DNA of 64,000 nucleotides from Anaerosalibacter bizertensis (GCF_009696605.1 NZ_VULR01000006.1:62001-126000), one strand, 5' to 3'; positions 18,546 to 28,444 are shown, counted from the stretch's first letter. Program-made: numbers and translations. The notes: generated from the sequence alone by a model not told the origin.

Positions 18546-21500
18546 GATAAGATTTACCAATGCTATATATGACAATGGAGAAAAAAGATATAATGATGAA
18601 TTATTTATATTTGATGGCTATAATGGAGCCATATTGTTAGAAAATGGCGGTGGAAAGACTACTTTTATACAAATAGCACTTCAAGCTATACTTCCTCATG
18701 CAGATCTTGGAGATAGAAAAATTAGGGAAACATTATCTTTAGAAGGAACCCCTTGTCATGTAGCCATAGAGTGGATTATTAATGAAGTACCTAGAAGATA
18801 TGCCTTAACCTGTGTTACTTTATTTTTAAATAATGGGAAATTGGATTCTTATAAATATGTATATGAATATGATGAGCATAATGATGAAAATTCAATAGAA
18901 AATATTCCTTTTGTAAAGGAAACCATTGATGGGAAGGAAAGGCCTGCAAGTAAGGAAGAAATGGGAGACTATTATCAATATATGTGTAGAGAAAATATAA
19001 ATTCTAAAATTTTTCCAACTATAAAAGCGTATCATAAATATATTGAAGAAAATTTTAAAATAATACCAAAAGAATGGAGACGGATAGGAATTATCAACGG
19101 AGAGGAAGGGGATGTAGATGAGTTTTTTGAAGGCTGTAAGTCAACAACAAACTTAGTTGATAAACTTCTTATCCCTACAGTAGAAGAGGCTATGGCAGGT
19201 AATGGGGCAGAAGATTTTGCTGATACTTTTGAAGAACAAAGGGAACACTTCAAACAACATAATCGACTTAGGAAAAGTATTGATGAAAGTAAAGAAATTC
19301 AAAATAAGATTGAAGAGTATGTAAATATATACAATGAATACAATAATTCCATAGAAGAATATAATAGATGGAAGTCCTATGGAAAAGCAGTATATAAATA
19401 TATTTCTAATGAGGAAGAAGATATAAAAATAAAATTAGATGAAAATGAATCTTATCAAAATAAATATGAGGAAGATTCCATAGAATTAGAGAGAATGAAG
19501 GATTCCTATAGATTAAATTCTTTGAAAAATCAGCTTTTAATATCTAAATTAAAATATGAAGAAATATTAAAGGACTATGAAATAATTAAAGATGAATTAG
19601 ATGCCAAAGAAGCCAATATTCAAAATTTAAAAATAGCTAAATATAAGAAGGATATTAAGGAATTAGAAGATGAAATTTCATTATATAATAAACAATTAGA
19701 AAATCTAAAAAAAGATGAGGAAATAAGTGAAATACAAGAAGAGTTGAAGTTAAATTCTTCAAATATAAAAAACTATTATAGTCTAGAATTAGAGAAATTA
19801 AATGAAGATATAAATAAATTAAATAATAAAGAAAAAACATATGAAAAGGAATTAGAAAAGTTTCAAATGGACAAGTCTAAATTAGATAGGGAATGGGATA
19901 AATTAAATGAAGAAATTATTAGATTAAATCAAGATATTAAAAATAATAAGGAATATATGGAAAAGATAAATAAAGAAATACTTTCAAATATTGAAACTGA
20001 AAAAATAGAAAATGAATATCCAAAATGGACAAAAAAGGTTGGTTACATTGAAAAATATTTAGTAGATTGTCAGGAAAATATAAGTTCCATCAAGGATGAG
20101 AAAGAGAGTATTAAAATAGAGTTAATGAAATATAGGGAAGCAATAGATAAACTTTCTAGTGATAAAGCAACTGTAGTAGAGAAAATAAATAACATTGAAA
20201 ATGAAGAAAAAGATCTATTATCAACTATTAAAGAGTATATTCCAAATTTATTCCATATAAATAGCATATATACAAAACAAGAACAAATAATCAATACATT
20301 GGAAAACAGATGTGAAAAACTCAGAAAGGAAAAAGAGAATTTAATCATAGAAGAAAGAATAGTTCACAGATTTATAGATGATTATGAAGACAACAAATAT
20401 TTTACTGCAGAGCCGTTGTTAGGTAAATGGGTAGAACAATGGAAAGACCAGTTTAGCTTTTTAGAATCAGGATTTGAATTTATTGAAAGAGTAGCTGCAA
20501 TTACTAATAAAAATCAAAAAGAATATTATAAGTTTTATCCATATTTGGCTATGGCCATCATAGTAGCAGACAATGAAAAAAATAAGTTGAAGGTTAAATT
20601 AGAAAATAATTTAGATAAAATCACATATCCAATTATTATATTGTCACAAAGTAATGCCCAATCTATAATTAGAAATAAATATGAAATAGAAGACGATTAC
20701 ATCTATCTTTATCCGTCAATATGGGAGAATAACATAGGTATAACAGATTTCAAATATAATAAATTTGAAATTGGCAAAAAAGCAGAAGTAGTTACTCAAA
20801 ATAGGAAGGACAAAGAAAATGAGCTAAATAATTATGATAATCTGCATATAAATACTATAGAGTTTTTAAATAAATACCCTTATAAAGATTATTTAATTCC
20901 TTTAAAAAATGAGTTAAAAAATATAGAAGAGAAAATGTATAATATAAAAAATATTTATAATGAGAAAAGCAAAAGGATAGAAGAAATAGATGATGAATTA
21001 GAAAACATCAACAATGAAATTAAAAAGTCAAATGAAGAAAAAAACATATTAAATAATAAGATAGAAAAAGCTTTAAATTATATTAGAAAAAAACGGGAAA
21101 TAGATGTTATAAAAAAAGAAGTATCCCAATTAAAAAATATAAAAGATAAAAAGAAAATTGAAATATCAAGATTAGATAAATTAATAAAAAATAGTGAGCA
21201 AGGAATAGCTAAATTAAAAGATAGAATCAATGATAAGAATAAACAGGCTGATTCCATAATAAATAGTGAACTGTATATAGAAGTAAAGGATTCAATTCCT
21301 ATATATTCAAACATATCTATTGAAGTATTAAAAAAGGAAAGAATAGATATTAAAGATCGTTTAGATAGGAAACAAAAAAACAGAAGTTTCATAGAAGATA
21401 ATAAAAACAGGAGCCTTAAAACAATAAAAAAGTATGAAAAAAGCTTAAAAAATGAAATAAAATCCGCTATATATCCAATTGATGAAAAGATGGTTTTTCC

Positions 21501-22956
21501 ACTACATGGAGAAGATGAAGTAGAAGAACTAATAAATGATATTAGGGAACTTAGACCTAAAGTTGATGAAATTGAAAAGAAAAAGGATAATGCTGAGAGA
21601 AAATATTTTAGTGCTTGGGATAAGTATCATTTTAACGAAGAAAAGTTTTTTGAAAAACATGATTCAATTATGGAATTTACAGAGCCTTTGGATATTATAA
21701 AAGAACGAATTAATGAAAAGAAGAGAGAATTAGATAAAAGATATGAATATTTAATAGAAACAGAAAAAGAATTGAATAGTGAATATAATTCTATAAAAGA
21801 AGCCTTAAATCTCCTAGAAAGAAAAGATGAAAGGTATGGATATCTAACGAATGAAATTAAACCAGATGTACTTTCAGAAGAAATAACAACAGAACTTTCA
21901 TACAACAGAAAGAAATATATTGATGAGCTTATAAAAGCTTTGGAAGATATTAGTTATAAAGTGGAAAATAAAGAAAAAAAGGTTTCAAAGGAAAAGTCAA
22001 AGTTTGAATCCTTTTGTGAGGATTCTATTAAAGAACCTAGGCTTAAAAATATGGCTATATCAGGAATTAACTATAAGGATAGTTTTGAGGAATTGGTTAA
22101 ATGGAAGAGGATTATAGACAAAAATATTGATAGAAATATTGGGATATTGGAAGAAGATATGATGCAACACGATAAGGAAATAAATCAATTTATAAACCAT
22201 CTTCATTCCTATTTAAAAACATTAGCAGATGAAATTAGAACCATATCAAATAAGACAAAAATAAAAGTTGGTGATAATTGGAAAGCGGTGTATATAATAG
22301 ATGTTCCTAATTGGGAAGATGAAGTTGGAAAAGAAAGACTTATAGAAAGTATAAATTATCTATTAAAAGATATAGAAGATATAGGATTTAAAGATGAAGA
22401 TGGAAATGAAAATAAAGCTTCTGTGAGAAAATATATAGAAAACAGATTTCAAGGTAAGGAGTTGCTCAGGGTTGTAATGGGAAATGATAAGATAAAAGTA
22501 AGATGTAGAAAGGTAACAAATGATGGAAAGGTAAGTAGTAGACCTATATCCTGGGAGCAATCAAATAAATGGTCTGGCGGAGAAAAATGGAGTAAAAATA
22601 TGACCTTATTTCTTGGCATATTAAATTACTTAGCAGAAAAAAGTCAAAGTATATCATATAATCAAAAAAGAAGTCGTACAGTTTTATTAGATAATCCTTT
22701 TGGAAAGGCTTCTAGTGACCATGTATTAGATCCAGTATTTTTTATAGCAGAGCAGCTAGGATTTCAAATAATAGCGTTGACAGCCCATAGTGAAGGTAAA
22801 TATATTAGGGATTTTTTCCCAGTAGTCTATAGCTGTAGACTACGCCCATCGGTAGATAACAAAACTCAGATAATTGGGAAAGAGAAAGAAATAAGATATG
22901 CGTTTTTCAAAGATAAAGACCCACAGGCTTTGATAAGATTAGGAGATGCTGAATAA
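18529..22956 (+). CDS. jetC: Wadjet SMC-like ATPase JetC
   Basis: A 1475-residue SMC/MukB-like ATPase. Walker A (ENGGGKTTF) is at about residues 38-46, followed by two very long Lys/Glu-rich coiled-coil arms (about 260-520 and 770-1250). Between them lies a hinge-like globular part near 610-740 (AEPLLGKWVEQW...YYKFYPYLAMAII). The ABC signature SGGEKWSKN is at about 1349-1357 and Walker B TVLLDNPFG at about 1384-1392. It drives DNA loop extrusion that lets the complex sense small circular DNA. The start ATG at 18529 has AAAGGAG ten bases upstream; an in-frame TTG 33 bases earlier does not. It is the last gene of the operon. Confidence 0.9.
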   Translation: MPSISKIRFTNAIYDNGEKRYNDELFIFDGYNGAILLENGGGKTTFIQIALQAILPHADLGDRKIRETLSLEGTPCHVAIEWIINEVPRRYALTCVTLFLNNGKLDSYKYVYEYDEHNDENSIENIPFVKETIDGKERPASKEEMGDYYQYMCRENINSKIFPTIKAYHKYIEENFKIIPKEWRRIGIINGEEGDVDEFFEGCKSTTNLVDKLLIPTVEEAMAGNGAEDFADTFEEQREHFKQHNRLRKSIDESKEIQNKIEEYVNIYNEYNNSIEEYNRWKSYGKAVYKYISNEEEDIKIKLDENESYQNKYEEDSIELERMKDSYRLNSLKNQLLISKLKYEEILKDYEIIKDELDAKEANIQNLKIAKYKKDIKELEDEISLYNKQLENLKKDEEISEIQEELKLNSSNIKNYYSLELEKLNEDINKLNNKEKTYEKELEKFQMDKSKLDREWDKLNEEIIRLNQDIKNNKEYMEKINKEILSNIETEKIENEYPKWTKKVGYIEKYLVDCQENISSIKDEKESIKIELMKYREAIDKLSSDKATVVEKINNIENEEKDLLSTIKEYIPNLFHINSIYTKQEQIINTLENRCEKLRKEKENLIIEERIVHRFIDDYEDNKYFTAEPLLGKWVEQWKDQFSFLESGFEFIERVAAITNKNQKEYYKFYPYLAMAIIVADNEKNKLKVKLENNLDKITYPIIILSQSNAQSIIRNKYEIEDDYIYLYPSIWENNIGITDFKYNKFEIGKKAEVVTQNRKDKENELNNYDNLHINTIEFLNKYPYKDYLIPLKNELKNIEEKMYNIKNIYNEKSKRIEEIDDELENINNEIKKSNEEKNILNNKIEKALNYIRKKREIDVIKKEVSQLKNIKDKKKIEISRLDKLIKNSEQGIAKLKDRINDKNKQADSIINSELYIEVKDSIPIYSNISIEVLKKERIDIKDRLDRKQKNRSFIEDNKNRSLKTIKKYEKSLKNEIKSAIYPIDEKMVFPLHGEDEVEELINDIRELRPKVDEIEKKKDNAERKYFSAWDKYHFNEEKFFEKHDSIMEFTEPLDIIKERINEKKRELDKRYEYLIETEKELNSEYNSIKEALNLLERKDERYGYLTNEIKPDVLSEEITTELSYNRKKYIDELIKALEDISYKVENKEKKVSKEKSKFESFCEDSIKEPRLKNMAISGINYKDSFEELVKWKRIIDKNIDRNIGILEEDMMQHDKEINQFINHLHSYLKTLADEIRTISNKTKIKVGDNWKAVYIIDVPNWEDEVGKERLIESINYLLKDIEDIGFKDEDGNENKASVRKYIENRFQGKELLRVVMGNDKIKVRCRKVTNDGKVSSRPISWEQSNKWSGGEKWSKNMTLFLGILNYLAEKSQSISYNQKRSRTVLLDNPFGKASSDHVLDPVFFIAEQLGFQIIALTAHSEGKYIRDFFPVVYSCRLRPSVDNKTQIIGKEKEIRYAFFKDKDPQALIRLGDAE

Positions 22957-23023
22957 TTAAGGAGCATATGTTGAAGTAATGTGCGTTTATAGAGCGTTCC
23001 ATCCTTTTATCACTACACTTTCA

Positions 23024-23052
23024 TTGACACAGCGAAATTGTACTTATATAAT
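23024..23052 (+). promoter_or_regulatory. Consensus sigma-A promoter
   Basis: TTGACA (23024-23029), a 17-base spacer and TATAAT (23047-23052) match the consensus at all twelve positions. It drives the aminotransferase gene, leaving a leader of about 60 bases. Confidence 0.85.
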
Positions 23053-23120
23053 ATATATGTAAGGATACAGTTTTAAATAAGTATTACAAAGTCAAAGTAA
23101 AAATATAGGGGGTATGGGAT

Positions 23121-24257
23121 ATGAAAAAGCCATTACTAATGACACCAGGTCCTACACAGGTTCATGAAGATGTGAGGCAAGCTATGGCAAAGAATATTAC
23201 AAATCCAGATTTAGATCAAGATTTTTTTGAATATTATAAAGAGACTTGCAACAAGTTAAAAAAGATTTTTAAAACAGAAAATGAAGTTTTAATATTGTCC
23301 GGAGAAGGAATATTAGGCTTGGAGGCAGCTTGTGCATCCCTCATTGAACCAGGTGATAGAGTACTTTGTATAGAGAATGGTATATTTGGAAGAGGATTTA
23401 AAGATTTTGCTGAAATATATGGTGCAGAAGTAGTATGTTTTGAAGGTGATCCTAGGAAAGCTATTGATGTAAAAGAACTAAAAGAATTTTTAGATAAAGA
23501 CAATGATTTTAAACTGGCTACATTAGTCTATTGTGAGACACCTTCAGGTATAACTAATCCTGTAGATGAGATATGTCCACTGCTTAAGGAGTACAATATT
23601 TTAAGTATAGTGGATTCAGTTTCAGCTATTGGTGGAGAGCCTATAGAAGTAGATAAATGGCAAATGGATATAGTTCTATGTGGGAGTCAAAAATGTATTT
23701 CTGCAGCTCCAGGTTTAACATTTTTAAGTATAAGTGAAGAAGCTTGGAATATTATGAAAAATAGGAAAGCTCCTATTGCTTCATTTTATTGTAACTTAGC
23801 ATTGTGGGAAAATTGGTATGAAGAGAAATGGTTCCCTTATACCCAATCAATAAGCGATATTTACGGATTAGATTGTGCAGTAGATAGAATTTTAAAAGGA
23901 GATAATTACATAGAAAGACATAGAAAAAATGGTGAAGCAGTTAGGAAAGCAATAACTAAAGCTGGATTAGAACTATATCCTTTAAGTGGGTTTTCTAATA
24001 CCGTCACAACAATGATTGTTCCAGAAGAAACTACCTTTGAAGAAATAAATAATCATATGTTAAAAGAACATAATATAATGATAGCTGGTGCCTTTGATTA
24101 TCTAAAAGATAAAGTTATTAGGATAGGACATATGGGAGAAAATTGTTATGAAGAAAAGCTGTATATTACTTTAAAAGCATTAGATGAAACGTTTAAAACT
24201 TTAGGTGTGGAGATGAAGGGAAGTCTACATAAACATTTTGTGGATGAAATAGACTAA
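23121..24257 (+). CDS. PLP-dependent class V aminotransferase (alanine-glyoxylate / serine-pyruvate type)
   Basis: A 378-residue fold-type I aminotransferase of the small-molecule class V group. The N-terminus MTPGPTQVHEDVRQAM is the family's typical opening, and SGEGILGLEA gives the phosphate-binding turn. VDSVSAIGGEP contains the Asp that binds the pyridine nitrogen. The Schiff-base Lys is K190 in the SQKC motif. Members use alanine, serine or phosphonates as amino donors, with glyoxylate or pyruvate as acceptors; the substrate cannot be chosen here. It is monocistronic, with a perfect sigma-A promoter upstream and a terminator downstream. RBS is AGGGGGTATGG. Confidence 0.85.
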   Translation: MKKPLLMTPGPTQVHEDVRQAMAKNITNPDLDQDFFEYYKETCNKLKKIFKTENEVLILSGEGILGLEAACASLIEPGDRVLCIENGIFGRGFKDFAEIYGAEVVCFEGDPRKAIDVKELKEFLDKDNDFKLATLVYCETPSGITNPVDEICPLLKEYNILSIVDSVSAIGGEPIEVDKWQMDIVLCGSQKCISAAPGLTFLSISEEAWNIMKNRKAPIASFYCNLALWENWYEEKWFPYTQSISDIYGLDCAVDRILKGDNYIERHRKNGEAVRKAITKAGLELYPLSGFSNTVTTMIVPEETTFEEINNHMLKEHNIMIAGAFDYLKDKVIRIGHMGENCYEEKLYITLKALDETFKTLGVEMKGSLHKHFVDEID

Positions 24258-24279
24258 GTCTTTAGAATATTATTGACAA

Positions 24280-24315
24280 AACCAGGCTGATCTCTAGGAA
24301 TCGGCCTGGTTTTTA
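24280..24315 (+). terminator. Intrinsic terminator of the aminotransferase gene
   Basis: AACCAGGC (24280-24287) pairs with GCCTGGTT (24304-24311), the stem extends inward by CTGA/TCGG pairing, and a T-run follows. Confidence 0.85.
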
Positions 24316-24402
24316 TATTAGAATTAACATATCTTATATAGGTGTAATAATATTATTTTAGTGGACAAGAAAGCTGTTTTTGCCCACTTTTTCATTTTTT
24401 AT

Positions 24403-24897
24403 TTAGCAGTGATTGTGGTCCATTTCAGCATCTTCTTTAGTTTTATGGATTGTACCATGGGGATGCTCAGGAGGAGCATATATAGAATATAGTTTAATTG
24501 GTTCAGAACCTGTATTGATTACATTATGCCATGTACCTGCAGGTATAAATATTGCATAGTCATCATAGAAATTTGCTTGGAAATCCAACCTATCAACACT
24601 ACTTCCCATTCTAACAATTCCTTGGCCTTGTTCAATACGGATAAATTGATCCACGTTTGGATGCATTTCTAAGCCAATATCATCACCAACATTAATACTC
24701 ATTAATGTAAGTTGTAGGTGTTTTCCTGTCCATAAAGCTATACGGAAATAGTTATTTTGTTTTGCAGCATCTTCAATATTAGTTACAAAGGGACAGGGGC
24801 CATAGTCTTTTAATTTTATGGGATCACTCCAATGATTTGGATAGTTAATTGGTCTATTACAGTAAGGACATTGATATGATCTATAATTATTATACAT
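24403..24897 (-). CDS. Cupin-domain protein with N-terminal CxxC motif
   Basis: A 164-residue protein. Residues about 55-150 form a single cupin barrel with metal-ligand-like residues: LEMHPNVDQFIRIEQGQG (motif 1, His and Glu) and FIPAGTWHNVIN (motif 2, His). The N-terminus carries QCPYCNRPI, a CxxC pair that could bind zinc or iron, and the tail is His/Cys-rich (DHNHC). Related small cupins are annotated as phosphomannose-isomerase-like, but the reaction is unknown. The ATG at 24897 has AAAGGAG upstream; the ATG 24 bases further out does not. Confidence 0.8.
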   Translation of the reverse strand: MYNNYRSYQCPYCNRPINYPNHWSDPIKLKDYGPCPFVTNIEDAAKQNNYFRIALWTGKHLQLTLMSINVGDDIGLEMHPNVDQFIRIEQGQGIVRMGSSVDRLDFQANFYDDYAIFIPAGTWHNVINTGSEPIKLYSIYAPPEHPHGTIHKTKEDAEMDHNHC

Positions 24898-24989
24898 AAT
24901 ATTCACTCCTTTCATAGTCATACAATATTATATGTTTTATATTGACAATGGGTTCTTTAGATAAAATTAACTGAATAGAAAGAAAACAA

Positions 24990-25016
24990 TAAGTATTTTA
25001 AAAATATTGCCGATAA
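24990..25016 (+). promoter_or_regulatory. Sigma-D (flagellar/chemotaxis) promoter
   Basis: TAAG (24990-24993), a 15-base spacer and GCCGATAA (25009-25016) match the sigma-D consensus TAAA-N15-GCCGATAA at all but one base. It lies 25 bases before a chemoreceptor gene, which is a typical sigma-D target. Confidence 0.8.
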
Positions 25017-25041
25017 TAGGGTTATAAGGGAGGGGTTTTGT

Positions 25042-27042
25042 ATGAAATTAAAAAATAAAATGATATTGTTCACCGTATTAGTGTGTATATTAAGTATTTT
25101 ATCTATATCTATAATTAATTATATGGTATCAATAAAGAAGCTAGAAAGTGAAGTAGGTGAAAAAGTTCAGTTAGAAGCTACAAGTATAGCTAAAGATATA
25201 GATAAATGGATGGCTATACAAAAGGATTCTCTATATGAAGTTATAGAAAGTATGGTTATAAATAATAATTTTGAATATGATTTTGCTTATAATTATTTAA
25301 AAGAAGCTAGTGAAAGAAATCCAGGAAATCTATATTGCATGGCTTTTTCCGATAAGTATTTTATAGATGGATCTGGTTGGATACCTGAAAGTAGCTATGA
25401 TCCTACATCTAGAGACTGGTATGTAGAAGCTATTGACAGTGATGATTTTTACATATCTGAGCCTTATGTAGATGCAATGACAGGAGATATGGTTATTACT
25501 ATTTCAAAAGCTTTTAAAGCCCTTGATGGGAAAAAAGGCGTTATATCTACTGATATCCAAATTGACTATTTAGTAGACTTAGTATCTTCTGTAAATTTAG
25601 GAAAAGGTTCTTATGCATTTTTAATTGATGAGAGAGGGAATATTGTAACCCATTTAAATGAAGAGTTTAAACCACAGGAAGATAAATCCTTTAATATTGG
25701 AGATATAGTAAATGGTAAGTTGAAAAATATAGTTGAAAAAGAGAAACTAGATATAAAAAATAGGAAAGTTAAAGATTATGATGGAATTGATAGATTTTTC
25801 TTCTTTGAAAATGTAGAAGAATCAAACTGGAAAGTAGGAGTAGGGGTTGCTACTAATTATGTTTTAGGAAATATAAATCAGGCTATTAAATATACTATAA
25901 TAGCAGCTTTAATTGTATTAATAATATCTATAGCCATATCTACATATATATCAAATTCTATTACGCAACCTATAATTAATACAGTGACAATTGCAGAAAA
26001 CATAGGGAATTTAGAGTTATTAGATAAAATAGATGAAAAAGAACTTAATAGAAAAGATGAAATAGGGGAGATGTATAATTCTTTCCAAAATATAATTACA
26101 AAGTTGAAAATATTTATGAAGGATATGGAAGGTTCTATCCATACTAATCATCAAGTATATGAAGAAACTATGGATAAACTAAACTTTTTGGTAAATCAAG
26201 CAGAAGACACCTCAGCTACTACTGAAGAATTATCAGCAGGTATGGAAGAGACCTCATCTTCTGCAATATCTATAAATGAATCTGTTAGTGAAGTAGATAA
26301 AGCTATATCAAGTTTTGCAGAAAATGTAGAAGAAGGAGCTTCTACTGCAGATGAAATAAGTACAAAGGCTGAAACATTGCATAGTCAATTTGTACAAGCT
26401 AAAAACAGTACCATGAATCTATATGCAAATACAAAAGAAGAAATAAAAGAAGCTATACAATCTTCTAAAGAAGTAGAGAAGATAAATATATTATCTAATT
26501 CTATATTAGAAATATCAGAACAAACAGGTCTACTATCCTTGAATGCAGCTATTGAAGCAGCTAGAGCAGGGGAGTCTGGAAGAGGGTTTGCAGTTGTAGC
26601 TGAAGAAATAGGGAAACTAGCAGAAAACTCTAATGAAACTGTAGAAGAGATACAAATTGTCACTGAAAACATAACTAAAGCTGTTAGCAAACTAATAAAA
26701 AACACAACTAAATTAATAGACTTTTTAGAAAAAGACATAATGGGTGATTATGAAATGATGGTAGAAGCAGTGGAGGAATACAAAAATGATGGTTCTTCAT
26801 TAAATAATATAATTTCAGATCTATCTGCTACTTCAGAAGAGTTATCAGCAACTATAAGTGAAATATCTACTTCTATAAAAGAAATATCCACTACAGTAGA
26901 AGAGTCCACTATATCTACTACTAATATAGCCCATATGAATGTAAATATAGTTGAAGCTATACAAAATATTAATGATATAATGGAAAAAAATAAAGAAGTA
27001 TCAAATAAATTAGAAGAGATAGTTTCTCAAGTTAAGTTCTAA
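25042..27042 (+). CDS. Methyl-accepting chemotaxis protein with extracellular dCache sensor
   Basis: A 666-residue transmembrane chemoreceptor. TM1 is at about 6-27, and a periplasmic-type dCache_1 domain (about 35-270) contains the [12 protein letters not shown] motif used for amino-acid and small-molecule binding. TM2 is at about 280-302, with HAMP at about 303-355. The signalling domain (about 390-666) has the conserved hairpin tip [20 protein letters not shown] near 493-512. It signals through CheA/CheW to the flagellar motor. A sigma-D promoter lies directly upstream. The Arg and Trp/Tyr residues in the Cache motif suggest amino-acid sensing, but the ligand is not known. Confidence 0.93.
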   Translation: MKLKNKMILFTVLVCILSILSISIINYMVSIKKLESEVGEKVQLEATSIAKDIDKWMAIQKDSLYEVIESMVINNNFEYDFAYNYLKEASERNPGNLYCMAFSDKYFIDGSGWIPESSYDPTSRDWYVEAIDSDDFYISEPYVDAMTGDMVITISKAFKALDGKKGVISTDIQIDYLVDLVSSVNLGKGSYAFLIDERGNIVTHLNEEFKPQEDKSFNIGDIVNGKLKNIVEKEKLDIKNRKVKDYDGIDRFFFFENVEESNWKVGVGVATNYVLGNINQAIKYTIIAALIVLIISIAISTYISNSITQPIINTVTIAENIGNLELLDKIDEKELNRKDEIGEMYNSFQNIITKLKIFMKDMEGSIHTNHQVYEETMDKLNFLVNQAEDTSATTEELSAGMEETSSSAISINESVSEVDKAISSFAENVEEGASTADEISTKAETLHSQFVQAKNSTMNLYANTKEEIKEAIQSSKEVEKINILSNSILEISEQTGLLSLNAAIEAARAGESGRGFAVVAEEIGKLAENSNETVEEIQIVTENITKAVSKLIKNTTKLIDFLEKDIMGDYEMMVEAVEEYKNDGSSLNNIISDLSATSEELSATISEISTSIKEISTTVEESTISTTNIAHMNVNIVEAIQNINDIMEKNKEVSNKLEEIVSQVKF

Positions 27043-27122
27043 GTATTTTCTAGAGTTTTAGTATAATAGAAGAAATAGTTTTTGAATAGTTCTTTAAAGA
27101 TTTATAAAGGGGGCACTGTTAA

Positions 27123-27641
27123 ATGTATTATGGAGAAAAAGTTTGCTTGAGAGCTTATAGAGAAGAAGACATACCAATAGCAACATCGTTTGTAAATGAT
27201 GAAGAGCTTAAAAAATATTTGGTTACCGATATTCCTTTTCCTATGACTTTATGGGAAGAGGAAAAATGGATAAAATCTCAGAAAAGCAATCAAAATGGTA
27301 GTTATAATTTTGCTATAGAAGATATAGAAACAAAAAAATATATTGGCGGTTGTGGTATTCAAGAAGTAAATTGGCTATCTCGTGTTGCAACAGTTGGAAT
27401 AATGATTGGAGACAAAGAATATTGGGGAAAAGGATATGGTACCGATGCAATGAAGGTGCTAATGGATTTTATTTTCAATAAGATGAATATTCGAAAGATA
27501 AGATTAAGTACATTTTCATTTAATATAAGAGCTAAAAAAAGTTATGAAAAGTGCGGATTTAAGGTAGAAGGAATTTTAAAAGATGAAATATTCAAAGATG
27601 GAAAATACTATGATGAAATAATAATGTCAGCTTTCAAGTGA
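27123..27641 (+). CDS. GNAT-family N-acetyltransferase (RimJ/RimL-like)
   Basis: A 172-residue acetyl-CoA-dependent acyltransferase. It opens with CLRAYREEDIPIATSFVND, typical of the RimJ/RimL subfamily. The acetyl-CoA-binding loop is GDKEYWGKGYGTDAMKVLM (about 99-117), and SFNIRAKKSYEKCGFKVEG gives the conserved C-terminal motif. The ATG at 27123 follows AAAGGGGGC. The acceptor may be a protein N-terminus, an aminoglycoside-like compound or a small amine; nothing nearby decides this. It stands alone between a chemoreceptor and a bidirectional terminator. Confidence 0.88.
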   Translation: MYYGEKVCLRAYREEDIPIATSFVNDEELKKYLVTDIPFPMTLWEEEKWIKSQKSNQNGSYNFAIEDIETKKYIGGCGIQEVNWLSRVATVGIMIGDKEYWGKGYGTDAMKVLMDFIFNKMNIRKIRLSTFSFNIRAKKSYEKCGFKVEGILKDEIFKDGKYYDEIIMSAFK

Positions 27642-27676
27642 AGGTTTTATCAAGATATTTATCACTATAATAATTA

Positions 27677-27718
27677 TTGCCCAGTTATAAGGTCAATATT
27701 GACCTTATAACTGGGCAA
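27677..27718. terminator. Bidirectional terminator, 42-bp perfect palindrome
   Basis: TTGCCCAGTTATAAGGTCAA starts a perfect 21-bp-arm palindrome with no loop. It lies between the ends of two convergent genes and is bounded by A/T-rich tails on both sides. Confidence 0.75.
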
Positions 27719-27727
27719 ACTATTTTA

Positions 27728-28444
27728 TTAATCGTCTACTTGATCTACACTCCATTCTTCCCATACTCTTCCTACTAATTCAGGGCCTGGTTTTAATGTT
27801 TTCTTACCTGGTTTCCAACCTGCAGGTGTAACTTCAGCACCTTTTGTCTCTCTTACTAATTGAAAAGCTTTAATTTGTCTTATTGTTTCATTTATATTTC
27901 TTCCTACTGGAGAAGTAAGAACTTCAAATCCTTGAACTATTCCATCTGGATCGATTATAAATCTACCTCTTGTTTCTACTCCACTATCTTCATCATAAAT
28001 CCCATATTTTCTGCCTACTGATCCGTCTTGGTCAGAACCCATTAGGAATGGAATATCTTTATCTATCATTTTAGATAATTCATGTTCGTTCCACATTTTG
28101 TGAACAAATGGACTGTCAACACTAATGGATATAACTTCAACCCCTAATTTTTGTAGCTCTTCATATTTGTCAGCAACTGCTGAAATTTCAGTAGCTCAGA
28201 CAAAAGTGAAGTCTCCCGGATAGAAACATAGTAGCACCCATTTTCCTTTAAATTCTGAAAGGCTTAAATTAACAAATTCACCTTTGTGAAAAGCTGGTAT
28301 AGTGAAATCTGGAGCTGGCTTTCCAACTTTAATCATACTTAACTCCTCCTTTTGAGTGGTTTTATTTTCTTCTGGTTTGCTTTCTTCTACTTTATCTTTT
28401 TTAATTTCTGGTCTTTGGCACCCTGCATTAAATTTTTCTGGCAT
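27728..28444 (-). CDS. Selenocysteine-containing peroxiredoxin (PrxU-like), UGA read as Sec
   Basis: The AhpC/TSA-family frame is interrupted by a single TGA (28198-28196), exactly where the peroxidatic Cys belongs: FYPGDFTFV-[TGA]-ATE against the usual FTFVCPTE. Downstream, the Prx frame continues without a break to RVWEEWSVDQVDD. A SECIS-like hairpin follows the TGA. Read through, the protein has 238 residues from the ATG at 28444 (AGGAGG upstream). It has 202 residues from a second ATG at 28336 (its own AGGAGG), which puts Sec at position 47, the AhpC numbering. The usual resolving Cys (VCPAxW) is Thr here (VTPAGW), so it acts as a one-Sec enzyme. It reduces hydroperoxides, probably with thioredoxin. 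Sec peroxiredoxins are known from Eubacterium acidaminophilum. Confidence 0.87.
28164..28195 (-). promoter_or_regulatory. Bacterial SECIS-like element
   Basis: Reading the minus strand just after the TGA, ATTTCAGC and GCTG(AC)AAAT form a stem around the loop AGTT. The loop guanosine is 19 bases after the UGA, within the distance known for bacterial SECIS hairpins that bind SelB. Confidence 0.65.

Noticed and set aside
19655-22560. Several minus-strand frames inside jetC
   Set aside because: They are shadows of the Lys/Glu-rich coiled coils and have Phe/Ser/Leu-rich composition with no start signals.
27677-27718. 42-bp palindrome as an attachment or recombination site
   Set aside because: It lies exactly between two convergent gene ends with A/T-rich tails, which fits a bidirectional terminator; no integrase or direct repeat is near.
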